The translations under genes were made by a program, and so were the position numbers. The notes below the pieces were generated by a model, which ran no database searches, was not told the DNA's origin, and saw only the letters and a program-made list of their open reading frames with translations. Of a stretch of 64,000 bases of DNA, positions 23,563 to 32,248 are shown in pieces. The stretch's first letter is position 1; every line of letters begins with the position of its first letter. This DNA is from an uncultured Treponema sp. (lineage in GTDB: Bacteria > Spirochaetota > Spirochaetia > Treponematales > Treponemataceae): positions 89,394-153,393 of the forward strand of contig ONPD01000011.1 in NCBI GenBank assembly GCA_900319625.1. Direction: 5' to 3'.

Positions 23563-26500
23563 ATGTCTGACATTGGATTTGCGGAAAAAGATTTTGAAAA
23601 CTACATTTTAAAAATTCTCACAACGAAAAGTGGCTATGTTCTTGGAACACCATCTGATTACAACAGCCAAAAATGTATTCTGCCTGATACCTTTATAAAT
23701 TTTATTAAAATATCTCAGCCAGATTCGTGGACTTGTCTTTGTGATAAATTTGATTCTGAAAAAGAAGCTGAAGAAAAATTAATTGATGAACTTTTACAGC
23801 AGAGAAAATCACTTGGTACATTAGATCTTCTTAGAAAAGGTTTTGATTTTAGAACAATTCATTTTGATATTGTTTATTGGAAGCCGGAAAATAAACTTAA
23901 TCCTCAAACTATAGAACTTTATAACCAGAATATTCTTACTGTAATCAATCAGATAATCGGTGATGGTGAAATTCAAAAACATACTCCAATTCCTGATATT
24001 GTACTTTTTGTGAACGGAATTCCTGTTTGTACTGCTGAATTAAAATTTGAACTTCAAGGACAGGATTATCTTGATGCAGAAAAACAGTATCGTTTACGCA
24101 GTATTGCAGAACCACTGTTTAAGTTTAAGACAGGATCATTAGTTCATTTTGCAGTAGATTCATCAAATGCTTCAATGACAACAAAACTTTCAGGTTTTGG
24201 AACAAACTTCTTGCCATTTAATCTTGGAAGTAATGGAGCTGGTAATCAGGGTGGAAAAGGAAATCCAAAAGCTGCAGAAGGTCATTTTGCAACAGATTAT
24301 CTTTGGGAAGAAGTGCTTTCAAAAGACAGCCTGCTAGATATTTTACAATCTTTTGTGACAATAGAAGTTGATTCAAAAACGCAGGAAGAAACTTTGATTT
24401 TTCCTCGTTATCATCAGCTGGATGTCGTTAGAAAACTTCTTAAAGATGTTGAAGTAAACGGCTCAAAGAAAAACTACCTTATTGAACACAGCGCAGGCTC
24501 TGGAAAATCAAATACAATTGCCTGGCTGGCTTTTCATTTGAACAACCTCTATTTTGCAGGAAAGAACGAAAAAGTTTTTGATACAATTATAGTATTAAAT
24601 GACCGTCGTGTTCTTGATAAACAAACCCGCAATACAATTATGTCATTTAATCCAAAAGATGGAACGGTAAAAATTGCAAAAAAATCATCTGACATAACCG
24701 ACTTTGTAAAACTTGGCAATGTAATTATCATAAGCACGATTCAAAAGTTTCCTTTGATTTATAAAGAGCTTGAAGAACTCAAAGCACAAAATCCAAACCG
24801 TCGTTTTGCAGTTATTGCTGATGAAGCCCATCAATCTCAGACAGGCACTGCTGCAGGAAAAGTAAAAATAGGACTTGGTTCAGATGCTGAATCACAAATT
24901 AAAGCAGAAGATCAGGATGATATTCCGGAAGAAGGAGATGCTTCAGACGAAGAACAGGAAAAAATCTTGCGTCAGGTTGCAACCGGTAAGCAGTCGAACA
25001 TGAGCTTCTTTGCTTTCACAGCAACACCAACAGGTCAGACCCTTCAGATGTTTGGCGTTCCTTGTAAAGTGATTGATCCAAAATCTGGAAAAGAAGTAGA
25101 CGGCTACAGACCATTCCATGTTTATTCAATGCAGCAGGCAATTGAAGAAAAATACATTCTCGATGTACTTGTAAATTATTCTACATACAAACAGTATTAT
25201 AATCTTCGAATTAAAAATGAAGATGATGATAATCAATATGATTCCAAAGTAATTTATGGCATGGCGGCCAAATATGTTGCAGAACATGAACATAGAATTT
25301 CAAAAATCACTGATATCATAATAGAACACTTTGAACAGACGGGATGTAAGACCATAGACGGCAAAGGTAAAGCCATGGTTGTTACATCTTCCAGAAAAGA
25401 AGCCGTTTTATATGCCCGCACTTTGCGCGATAAACTTTCTCAAAAAGGTCATTCAAACTGGGGTGTGTTAGTTGCATTCTCTGGTGACATTGATGGCAAA
25501 ACAGAAAGTCAGATGAATTCTTTTCCTATTAATCCTCTGGCAGACGAAGGCACCGAAATTTCAGAAAACCAGACACCAGAAGCCTTCAAACAGGACAAAT
25601 ACCGCTTTATTGTTGTAGCAGATAAATATCAGACAGGCTTCAGCGAAAAGCTTTTGAGTGTAATGTATATTGATAAACCATTGCACAATATAAAGGCAGT
25701 TCAGACTTTAAGCCGTCTGAACAGAACAATGGCAAACGAAGCAAAGCTTGCAGAACGCGATTGTTTTATTCTTGATTTTGTAAACGACAGAGAAGAAATA
25801 AAAGAAGCCTTCCAGACATATTACGGAAAGATTGAGCTTGAAGGTGAATATACAATAGAAGAATTAAAAGCACTTAAAGTAAAAATTGACAAATACGCAA
25901 TCATTGAAGAAGCAGAAATTGAGCAATACATTCAGATTTTAAATGAATTAGTTGCAAAAAATGCAGACCTTACAAAAGATAACATTGCGCAAAAAACAAT
26001 GAATCTTGTTTCAGACTTTATTGGCAGATTCAAAAAGCTTAAAGATGAAGATAAAAAAGAGTTTAAGCACAAGTGCATCCGCTATGTAAAAATCTTTATG
26101 TTCCTGCAGAATATTCAGAACATAAAAGATACGCCGCTGGTAAAACTTGGACTTTATTTACGACTCATAAATCCGCTTTTGCGCATTAAATATATCAATC
26201 CTCCGGAAGTGATTAAACCTTCAGATATCAAAAGGCTCATAGAACTTTCTGATTATAAGATTGATTTTGAAATGACAGAAGCAATCCGCCTTGTAGCAGA
26301 TGATGGTTCTGTTGTTCAGCCAAGCCCAGACGGAGGCGCCAAAGATCCTCCAAAACCGGCTCCTACAACTGTTCAGGAAATGGTAAGCAGAATTAATACC
26401 CGCTTTGGAACAGATTTTACAGACGAAGATATTGTACCTGCTATTAGTGCATTCAAGAAGAGTTTTGCTGCAGATAAAGAATTCTGCAATACAGGACTTT

Positions 26501-26703
26501 TAAAACAATATCCAAAATATGAACTCAAGTATAATGGTAATGATGGCCTGACAGTATTTGTAAATACTGCCTTGTCTTCACCAGAAATTACTGATAAAGT
26601 TCGCGATGTTCTTACATCAAATGAAGAATTTTTATATTCATTCAAAGACGAAATCAGAATGCCAATTTACGAGCATCTTACACATAAATTACACATAGCA
26701 TAA
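23563..26703 (+). CDS. hsdR: type I restriction endonuclease subunit R
   Basis: The 1046-residue protein has the HsdR layout. The N-terminal nuclease domain contains PDIVLFVNGIPVCTAELKFE at about residues 143-162 (PD-(D/E)XK type). The helicase/translocase motor contains Walker A HSAGSGKSNTIAW near 309 and the DEAH box VIADEAHQSQTG near 419. Motifs FTATPTGQT, DKYQTGFSEKLLSVMYIDKP and QTLSRLNRT follow. The C-terminal helical region would dock onto HsdM/HsdS. It pulls DNA through the complex by ATP hydrolysis and cuts far from the unmethylated site. AAGG precedes the ATG; hsdM follows after 15 bases. Confidence 0.95.
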   Translation: MSDIGFAEKDFENYILKILTTKSGYVLGTPSDYNSQKCILPDTFINFIKISQPDSWTCLCDKFDSEKEAEEKLIDELLQQRKSLGTLDLLRKGFDFRTIHFDIVYWKPENKLNPQTIELYNQNILTVINQIIGDGEIQKHTPIPDIVLFVNGIPVCTAELKFELQGQDYLDAEKQYRLRSIAEPLFKFKTGSLVHFAVDSSNASMTTKLSGFGTNFLPFNLGSNGAGNQGGKGNPKAAEGHFATDYLWEEVLSKDSLLDILQSFVTIEVDSKTQEETLIFPRYHQLDVVRKLLKDVEVNGSKKNYLIEHSAGSGKSNTIAWLAFHLNNLYFAGKNEKVFDTIIVLNDRRVLDKQTRNTIMSFNPKDGTVKIAKKSSDITDFVKLGNVIIISTIQKFPLIYKELEELKAQNPNRRFAVIADEAHQSQTGTAAGKVKIGLGSDAESQIKAEDQDDIPEEGDASDEEQEKILRQVATGKQSNMSFFAFTATPTGQTLQMFGVPCKVIDPKSGKEVDGYRPFHVYSMQQAIEEKYILDVLVNYSTYKQYYNLRIKNEDDDNQYDSKVIYGMAAKYVAEHEHRISKITDIIIEHFEQTGCKTIDGKGKAMVVTSSRKEAVLYARTLRDKLSQKGHSNWGVLVAFSGDIDGKTESQMNSFPINPLADEGTEISENQTPEAFKQDKYRFIVVADKYQTGFSEKLLSVMYIDKPLHNIKAVQTLSRLNRTMANEAKLAERDCFILDFVNDREEIKEAFQTYYGKIELEGEYTIEELKALKVKIDKYAIIEEAEIEQYIQILNELVAKNADLTKDNIAQKTMNLVSDFIGRFKKLKDEDKKEFKHKCIRYVKIFMFLQNIQNIKDTPLVKLGLYLRLINPLLRIKYINPPEVIKPSDIKRLIELSDYKIDFEMTEAIRLVADDGSVVQPSPDGGAKDPPKPAPTTVQEMVSRINTRFGTDFTDEDIVPAISAFKKSFAADKEFCNTGLLKQYPKYELKYNGNDGLTVFVNTALSSPEITDKVRDVLTSNEEFLYSFKDEIRMPIYEHLTHKLHIA

Positions 26704-26718
26704 AAAGGAAATAAAAAA

Positions 26719-28455
26719 ATGTCACTTACATCGAATGTTACTGAAAAAGCAAACCTTCTTTGGAACATTGCAGAAAAGCTAACAGGCTCATATAAACCAC
26801 ACGAATACGGACTTGTAATTTTACCACTCACCGTTATCCGCCGCTTTGACTGCATTCTTGAACCGACACACGATAAAGTTATTGCAAAAGCAAAAGAAAT
26901 AGAAAAGATGCCAGAAGCAATCAAGAGCGTTCAGTTTCAACAGATTACAGGACATCCTTTTTATAACACATCAAACTTTACTCTTAAAACTCTTGTTGAA
27001 AATCCAAATCAGATAAACAAAAATTTTGAAAACTATCTTGATGGATTTTCTGCAAATATCCGCGAAGAAATAATCGCTAAGTTCAATTTTGCAGAGCAAC
27101 TCAAACGCCTTAAGCAAAAAGACTTGCTTCTTATAGTGCTTCAGGAATTTGTAAGCGAAAAAGCAGACTTCAGCCCTAAGAAAATCAGCAATATTGAAAT
27201 GGGCTATATTTTTGAAGAATTGATTAGAAGATTCTCCGAAGCTCATAACGAGGATGCCGGACAGCACTATACTCCGCGCGAAGTAATTGAACTTATGACA
27301 GAGCTTTTATTTATTGATGATGAAGATATTCAGAAGAAAAAAGAATGTTCAAAATCAATTTACGACCCGGCCTGCGGAACCGGCGGAATGCTCAGCGTTG
27401 CAAGTGAATATATAGAAAGCCGAAATCTTCCTGTAACACTGGAAAGTTATGGTCAGGAAATTAATGATGAAACATACGCAATCTGTAAAGCTGACATTCT
27501 TATAAAAAGCAAAGACGGCAAGCAGGCAGAAAATATACGTAACGGAAACACCCTTAGTGATGATAAATTTCCAAAACTCACTTTTGACTATATTTTGAGT
27601 AATCCGCCTTTTGGACGTGAATGGAAAAATGAGAAGACCGCTGTAGAAAAAGAAGCCGACTTAGGTGAAAACGGACGCTTTGGTCCAGGCCTTCCAAAAA
27701 TCAGCGATAGTCAGATGCTCTTTATGATGAACATCATTACCAAGATGGATAAAGAAAACGGCAAGGCTGCAGTAATTCATAACGGTTCACCACTTTTTAC
27801 AGGAGATGCCGGAAGTGGAACAAGCAATATCCGTAAGTATATTCTGGAACACGATTTACTTGATGCAATCATAGCCCTGCCAAATGATATTTTTTACAAC
27901 ACAGGAATTGCAACTTATATCTGGATTTTCAATAACAGAAAATCAGCAGAACGCAAGAACAAGGTTCAGCTCATAAATGCAAACTCTCTTTTTGAAAAAC
28001 GCCGCAAAGCCCTTGGCAACAAGCGAAACGATATTTCAGAGGCAAATATAAAACAGATTGTAGAGCTTTATAACAAGTTTGAAGAAAACGAACTGAGCAA
28101 AATTTTTGATACAAAAGATTTTGGCTACACAACAATTACAGTAGAACGTCCTCTTAAAGATGAAAAAGGAGAGTTTGTTCTAAAGAACGGAAAGAAACAG
28201 CCGGATTCAAGTCTGCGAGATACAGAAAATGTTCCTCTCAAAGAAGATATAACAGAATACTTCAAACGCGAAGTTCTTCCTTTTGCCCCAGATGCCTGGA
28301 TAGACGAAAAGAAAAACGTAGTCGGCTATGAAATTCCTTTTACAAGATACTTCTACAAATACGAAGCTCCAAAGCCAAGTTCACAGATTATGAATGAAAT
28401 AAAGGAACTTGAAAAAGACTTAAGTGGAAGTCTGAGCGAGATTTTTGGGGAATAG
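26719..28455 (+). CDS. hsdM: type I restriction-modification DNA methyltransferase subunit M
   Basis: The 578-residue N6-adenine methyltransferase has SAM-binding motif I YDPACGTGGMLSVA near residue 214 and the catalytic motif LSNPPFGREW near 294, preceded by the HsdM N-terminal helical domain and HYTPREVIELM. The C-terminal part contains RKALGNKRNDIS and a long insert (VERPLKDEKGEFV) typical of this HsdM subfamily. It methylates adenine at the site read by HsdS. A Shine-Dalgarno (AAGGAA) lies upstream. A gap of 177 bases with a promoter and likely small RNA separates it from the Abi gene. Confidence 0.95.
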   Translation: MSLTSNVTEKANLLWNIAEKLTGSYKPHEYGLVILPLTVIRRFDCILEPTHDKVIAKAKEIEKMPEAIKSVQFQQITGHPFYNTSNFTLKTLVENPNQINKNFENYLDGFSANIREEIIAKFNFAEQLKRLKQKDLLLIVLQEFVSEKADFSPKKISNIEMGYIFEELIRRFSEAHNEDAGQHYTPREVIELMTELLFIDDEDIQKKKECSKSIYDPACGTGGMLSVASEYIESRNLPVTLESYGQEINDETYAICKADILIKSKDGKQAENIRNGNTLSDDKFPKLTFDYILSNPPFGREWKNEKTAVEKEADLGENGRFGPGLPKISDSQMLFMMNIITKMDKENGKAAVIHNGSPLFTGDAGSGTSNIRKYILEHDLLDAIIALPNDIFYNTGIATYIWIFNNRKSAERKNKVQLINANSLFEKRRKALGNKRNDISEANIKQIVELYNKFEENELSKIFDTKDFGYTTITVERPLKDEKGEFVLKNGKKQPDSSLRDTENVPLKEDITEYFKREVLPFAPDAWIDEKKNVVGYEIPFTRYFYKYEAPKPSSQIMNEIKELEKDLSGSLSEIFGE

Positions 28456-28492
28456 AAAAGAGCAATTAAAAAAAATGAGAACTATAAAATAT

Positions 28493-28521
28493 TTGACACC
28501 AGAAAATAAATGCATTATATT
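28493..28521 (+). promoter_or_regulatory. strong promoter of the putative AbiF-associated small RNA
   Basis: Perfect -35 TTGACA at 28493-28498, a 17-base spacer and TATATT at 28516-28521. It is the closest match to consensus in the window and stands inside the hsd operon. Confidence 0.75.
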
Positions 28522-28527
28522 AGAGGC

Positions 28528-28595
28528 AAGCAAACCTTGCACGCCTCTTGCAGTCATTTTTGACTCCAATGCGCACCCAGCGAGGTTCTTTTTTT
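28528..28595 (+). ncRNA. putative structured small RNA upstream of the AbiF-like gene
   Basis: This ~70-nt region lies between a near-consensus promoter and a T-rich stop signal. It holds an imperfect hairpin closed by GAGGC/GCCTC with AAG/CTT inside (28523-28547), a perfect AGTCA-TTTT-TGACT hairpin (28552-28565), a possible long-range CCTC/GAGG pairing (28544-28547 with 28582-28585), and TTCTTTTTTT at 28586-28595. It carries no convincing ORF. Position, promoter and structure fit a non-coding RNA that controls or guides the adjacent HEPN protein. The RNA itself is inferred. Confidence 0.6.
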
Positions 28596-28632
28596 GCCCG
28601 AATGATATTTCTATTTTAACAGGAAGGCAAAA

Positions 28633-29556
28633 ATGAGTAAAAAACAGTATAACAAGCCGCCTCTTCCTTTAGAAAAGCAAGCACAACTACTTCTCGATCG
28701 TGGATTAAAAGGTATAACTAAAAAAGAACTTGAAAAAGTTCTTGCAAATGTAAATTATTACAGACTTAGAGGCTATACATATCCTTATCAGAATAATATG
28801 CTTGAAAATACTCCGTTTCTACAAAATTCAAAATGGGAATTTATATGGAACGACTATGTTTTTGATTCTAAATTACGTAGACTGATAACAGAAGCCCTTG
28901 GTCATATAGAAGTTGCACTCAGAACTCAGCTTGAACTTGAAATGTCACTGGCTCATGGTTCAAGGTGGTATACTGATGCGAGTCTTTCATATAGTGAAGA
29001 AATATTTGAAAAAAATCTTGAAGAGCTAAACGGACATTGGAATCGTTCCAGAGAAATATTCAAGGAACATTATGAAACAGAATATGATAATTCATTGCCA
29101 CCACCTGCATGGATGATTTTTGAAACTACGACATTTGGAACTGTTTCAAAAATATATTCAAACTTAAGAAAAGATATTCCTGCAAAAACAAAAATTTCAA
29201 ATTATTTTGGTTTTACAAAATCTTCTACCAAAGTATTTATAAGCTGGATGCAGCATTTGAATCTTGTCAGAAATATCTGCGCACATTATTCAAGACTTTT
29301 CAGCAGAAGTTTTATTGTACGCCCAATGTTGCCTACATCAAAACCTGCAAAATGGATTAGTCAGATACCGGCACAAGACAGAATTTATATTTCTATCTGC
29401 ATAATTACATATTTTCTAGATATTTGCGCTCCTGATTTTGACTTTAGAAAAGAGTTGAAAGAAGTAATGAGCATGTGCAGACCAGTGCAGTTACCTTCAA
29501 TGGGATTCCCTTCTGACTGGAAGGAGCAGCCGCTGTTTAAGGAGAGCGCAGAATGA
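28633..29556 (+). CDS. Abi_2/AbiF-like HEPN abortive-infection protein
   Basis: The 307-residue protein matches the Abi_2 (AbiD/AbiF) family: LLDRGLKGITKKELEKVL, NVNYYRLRGYTYPYQ, IWNDYVFDSKLRRLITEALG, HIEVALRTQLELEM, PPPAWMIFETTTFGTVSKIY. The HEPN-type R-x4-H motif is in LNLVRNICAHYSRLF near residues 213-218. HEPN proteins are RNases, and AbiF-type proteins cause growth arrest on phage infection. The gene stands between hsdM and hsdS and overlaps hsdS by four bases (ATGA). A likely small RNA precedes it. The Shine-Dalgarno is AGGAAGG. Confidence 0.9.
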   Translation: MSKKQYNKPPLPLEKQAQLLLDRGLKGITKKELEKVLANVNYYRLRGYTYPYQNNMLENTPFLQNSKWEFIWNDYVFDSKLRRLITEALGHIEVALRTQLELEMSLAHGSRWYTDASLSYSEEIFEKNLEELNGHWNRSREIFKEHYETEYDNSLPPPAWMIFETTTFGTVSKIYSNLRKDIPAKTKISNYFGFTKSSTKVFISWMQHLNLVRNICAHYSRLFSRSFIVRPMLPTSKPAKWISQIPAQDRIYISICIITYFLDICAPDFDFRKELKEVMSMCRPVQLPSMGFPSDWKEQPLFKESAE

Positions 29557-30845
29557 AAAATAGTGGCGTAGAATGGATTGGTGAAATCCCTGATGAGTGG
29601 GAAGTAAAACGAGGAAAAGAACTATTTCATGAAATTAATGAGAGATGTGATAATCCAGAAAATTATCCATTATTGTCTGTCTCAGAATATTATGGAGTTG
29701 CACCTAAATCAGAAAAAATTGAAGACGGTGATTTTATAACACATGCAGAAACTCTTGAAGGATATAAAATATGTCAAAAAGGTGATATCGTTCAAAATAT
29801 TATGTTAGCTTGGAAACGAGCAACAGGAATGAGTGATTATGAAGGATTAATTAGTCCTGCTTATTGTATTTATAGACCACTTAAACAAGTAGAATCTAAA
29901 TATTATCATTATCTATTTCGAACAAATGTATATGCAGATTTATTCAAGCAGTATTCCACAGGAATAATTGATTCTCGCCTTAGGTTATATCCAAATAAAT
30001 TTTTATCCCTAAAATATATTTATCCCCCAAAAGAAATGCAGAAAAAAATTGCCTCATACCTAGATAAAAAATGCAGCAAAATAGAAGAAACAATCCAGAA
30101 CCAGCAGCAGGTAATAGAAAAACTAAAAGCCTACAAACAATCCCTAATCATCGAAGTCGTCACCGGCAAAATCAAAATCCAAAACGGCAAAGTCTGCGGA
30201 AAATATGAAAGCTATAAAGAATCTGGTGTAGAATGGATCGGTAAAATTCCGAGTGGGTGGACTAAACAAAAACTTAAATTTGCTAGTCAGATAATGCGTG
30301 GTCTATTTTCTCATAGACCAAGAAATGATCCTGATTATTATGATGGGGTACATCCTTTTATACAAACAGGAGAAGTCGCGAGGGCTGTAAAATATATTAC
30401 AACTTATAGTCAAACTTTAAATGAATTAGGATTTTCTGTTAGTAGAGAATTCCCAGCAGGTACTGTTTTACTTACCATTGCAGCTAATGTTGGTGATGTG
30501 GCAATTCTTGACTTTAATGCTTGCTTTCCTGATAGTGTTATTGGTTTTTATCCAAAGGATAATGTAAGTAAAGTTTTCTTATATTATCTTTTAAAATCCA
30601 TGAAAGAACAATTCATGAAAAATGCAATCATTAGTACTCAAATGAATTTAAATATTAATATAGTTAAAGAAGAAGTTATTCCTCTACTATCCTTAAAAGA
30701 GCAAGAAGAAATTGTTTGTTTTTTAGAGAATAAATCAGATATCATCGACATCGCCATAAAACAAAAACAAAACCTTATAGAAAAACTGACAGAATATAAA
30801 AAGTCTCTGATTTACGAATGCGTAACCGGGAAGAAGGCGATCTAG
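29553..30845 (+). CDS. hsdS: type I restriction-modification specificity subunit S
   Basis: The 430-residue protein has two target-recognition domains, each opened by a SGVEWIGEIP/SGVEWIGKIP segment (near residues 4 and 225) and each closed by a helical spacer. The spacers are EMQKKIASYLDKKCSKIEET to VVTGKI and KEQEEIVCFLENKSDIIDIA to CVTGKKAI. This internal symmetry is typical of HsdS, which reads a bipartite DNA sequence and holds two HsdM subunits. The TRD sequences set the recognition site, which cannot be predicted here. It starts inside the Abi stop codon; the next gene begins directly after its stop. Confidence 0.95.
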   Translation: MKNSGVEWIGEIPDEWEVKRGKELFHEINERCDNPENYPLLSVSEYYGVAPKSEKIEDGDFITHAETLEGYKICQKGDIVQNIMLAWKRATGMSDYEGLISPAYCIYRPLKQVESKYYHYLFRTNVYADLFKQYSTGIIDSRLRLYPNKFLSLKYIYPPKEMQKKIASYLDKKCSKIEETIQNQQQVIEKLKAYKQSLIIEVVTGKIKIQNGKVCGKYESYKESGVEWIGKIPSGWTKQKLKFASQIMRGLFSHRPRNDPDYYDGVHPFIQTGEVARAVKYITTYSQTLNELGFSVSREFPAGTVLLTIAANVGDVAILDFNACFPDSVIGFYPKDNVSKVFLYYLLKSMKEQFMKNAIISTQMNLNINIVKEEVIPLLSLKEQEEIVCFLENKSDIIDIAIKQKQNLIEKLTEYKKSLIYECVTGKKAI

Positions 30846-32234
30846 ATGAAAAAGTGCCAAGTTTTTACACCAGAAAATTATGTTGATCTCCTTCTTAACT
30901 ATGCGGATTATAACGAGAATCTTTATGGAAAAAAAGTATTAGAAAATTCCTGTGGAGATGGAAATATACTTTCTAAAATTGTGCAAAGATATATTACAGA
31001 TTGTAAGAAGCAAGGTTTTTCTGCAGAGAAAATTTCTGAAGGATTATCAAATGATGTCTATGGTATCGAAATAATAAAAACTACTTGGAGAAAATGTATT
31101 TGTCGATTAGATGAAATTATTGAAGATGAACATTTACCTCCTGTAGATTGGAAAATATTTAATATAAATTATTTTTCATGGACACCAGAAAACAAGTTTT
31201 CGTATATTATAGGCAATCCTCCATACATAACATATTCTGAAATAAAAAAGACTGAAATAAAGAAACTTAAAACATCTTTTAATTCTTGTTCAAAGGGAAA
31301 ATTTGATTATTGTTATGCGTTTATTGAAAAAAGTATAAACGAACTTGAAAATAACGGAAAAATGTCTTATTTAATTCCAAGTAGTATTTTTAAAACTGTA
31401 TTTGGAAATAACCTTCGTTCTTTTATTTTACCACATACAAAAGAAATAATAGATTATTCACTTCATAAAGTATTTTCTGATGCACTAGTAAAATCTTCAA
31501 TCTTAAACATTCAGAAGAATTCAAACTATAGTTCAATCCTATATAAGTTTGATAATAAATGTGTAAATATTGACAAAACACTTCTTTCAGATAAATGGGT
31601 TTTCTTACAAAAAGAAGCTTCAGGTAATAGACGTTTTGGAGATTATTTTCAAGTATCACATGCAGTCGCAACATTATATAACAAAGCCTTTTTGCTAACT
31701 GATTATGAGGAAGATGATAATTATATTTATGTAGGTAATCATAAAATTGAAAAAGAGATTATTCGCCCTGCAGTATCTGCAAAATCCAAAAGGTATAAAA
31801 ATAATACATTAATTATTTTTCCATATTATTTTAATGATGGATTGAAACGATATGAAGAAACTACATTTATAAAAAGATTTCCAAGGGTAACTGAATACTT
31901 AAAATCATTTTCAAGTGAATTGAAGAATAGAAAAAGTGATATCAAATCTAAATGGTTTGAATATGGACGATCTCAAGCTTTATCATCACTTAATCAGAAT
32001 AAACTATTAATATCTGTAGTGATTTCTGATAAGGTATTAGTGTATGAGGCTTCTTCGAATGATATTCCTTATGCAGGGATGTTTGTTACGCAAAAAAAAG
32101 ATTTATCATTGCAAGATGCAAAAAAAATTTTAGAAAGCCAAGAATTCCTTGAATATGCACAATCTATTGGTATCCATATGAGTGGGAATTCTATTCGAAT
32201 TATGTCAAAAGATATTATGGAATATAGATTTTAG
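30846..32234 (+). CDS. N6-adenine DNA methyltransferase, Eco57I/TaqI-like
   Basis: The 462-residue protein starts QVFTPENYVDLLL, has a SAM motif I variant LENSCGDGNILSKIV near residue 31 and the catalytic motif IIGNPPYITYSE near 121-132, followed by DYCYAFIEKSI and GKMSYLIPSSIFK. The C-terminal part should recognise DNA (N-terminal catalytic, C-terminal specificity, as in Eco57I/TaqI-type enzymes). It is the first of four AT-rich genes inserted after hsdS and probably marks host DNA for the HNH/GHKL module downstream rather than serving HsdR. The ATG directly abuts the hsdS stop. Confidence 0.88.
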   Translation: MKKCQVFTPENYVDLLLNYADYNENLYGKKVLENSCGDGNILSKIVQRYITDCKKQGFSAEKISEGLSNDVYGIEIIKTTWRKCICRLDEIIEDEHLPPVDWKIFNINYFSWTPENKFSYIIGNPPYITYSEIKKTEIKKLKTSFNSCSKGKFDYCYAFIEKSINELENNGKMSYLIPSSIFKTVFGNNLRSFILPHTKEIIDYSLHKVFSDALVKSSILNIQKNSNYSSILYKFDNKCVNIDKTLLSDKWVFLQKEASGNRRFGDYFQVSHAVATLYNKAFLLTDYEEDDNYIYVGNHKIEKEIIRPAVSAKSKRYKNNTLIIFPYYFNDGLKRYEETTFIKRFPRVTEYLKSFSSELKNRKSDIKSKWFEYGRSQALSSLNQNKLLISVVISDKVLVYEASSNDIPYAGMFVTQKKDLSLQDAKKILESQEFLEYAQSIGIHMSGNSIRIMSKDIMEYRF

Positions 32235-32248
32235 AGGAGAATTGCAGC

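Noticed and set aside
28445..28636. 63-codon plus-strand ORF overlapping the end of hsdM
   Set aside because: It runs across a near-consensus promoter and RNA hairpins, has no Shine-Dalgarno and no family-like sequence; the small-RNA reading explains the region better.
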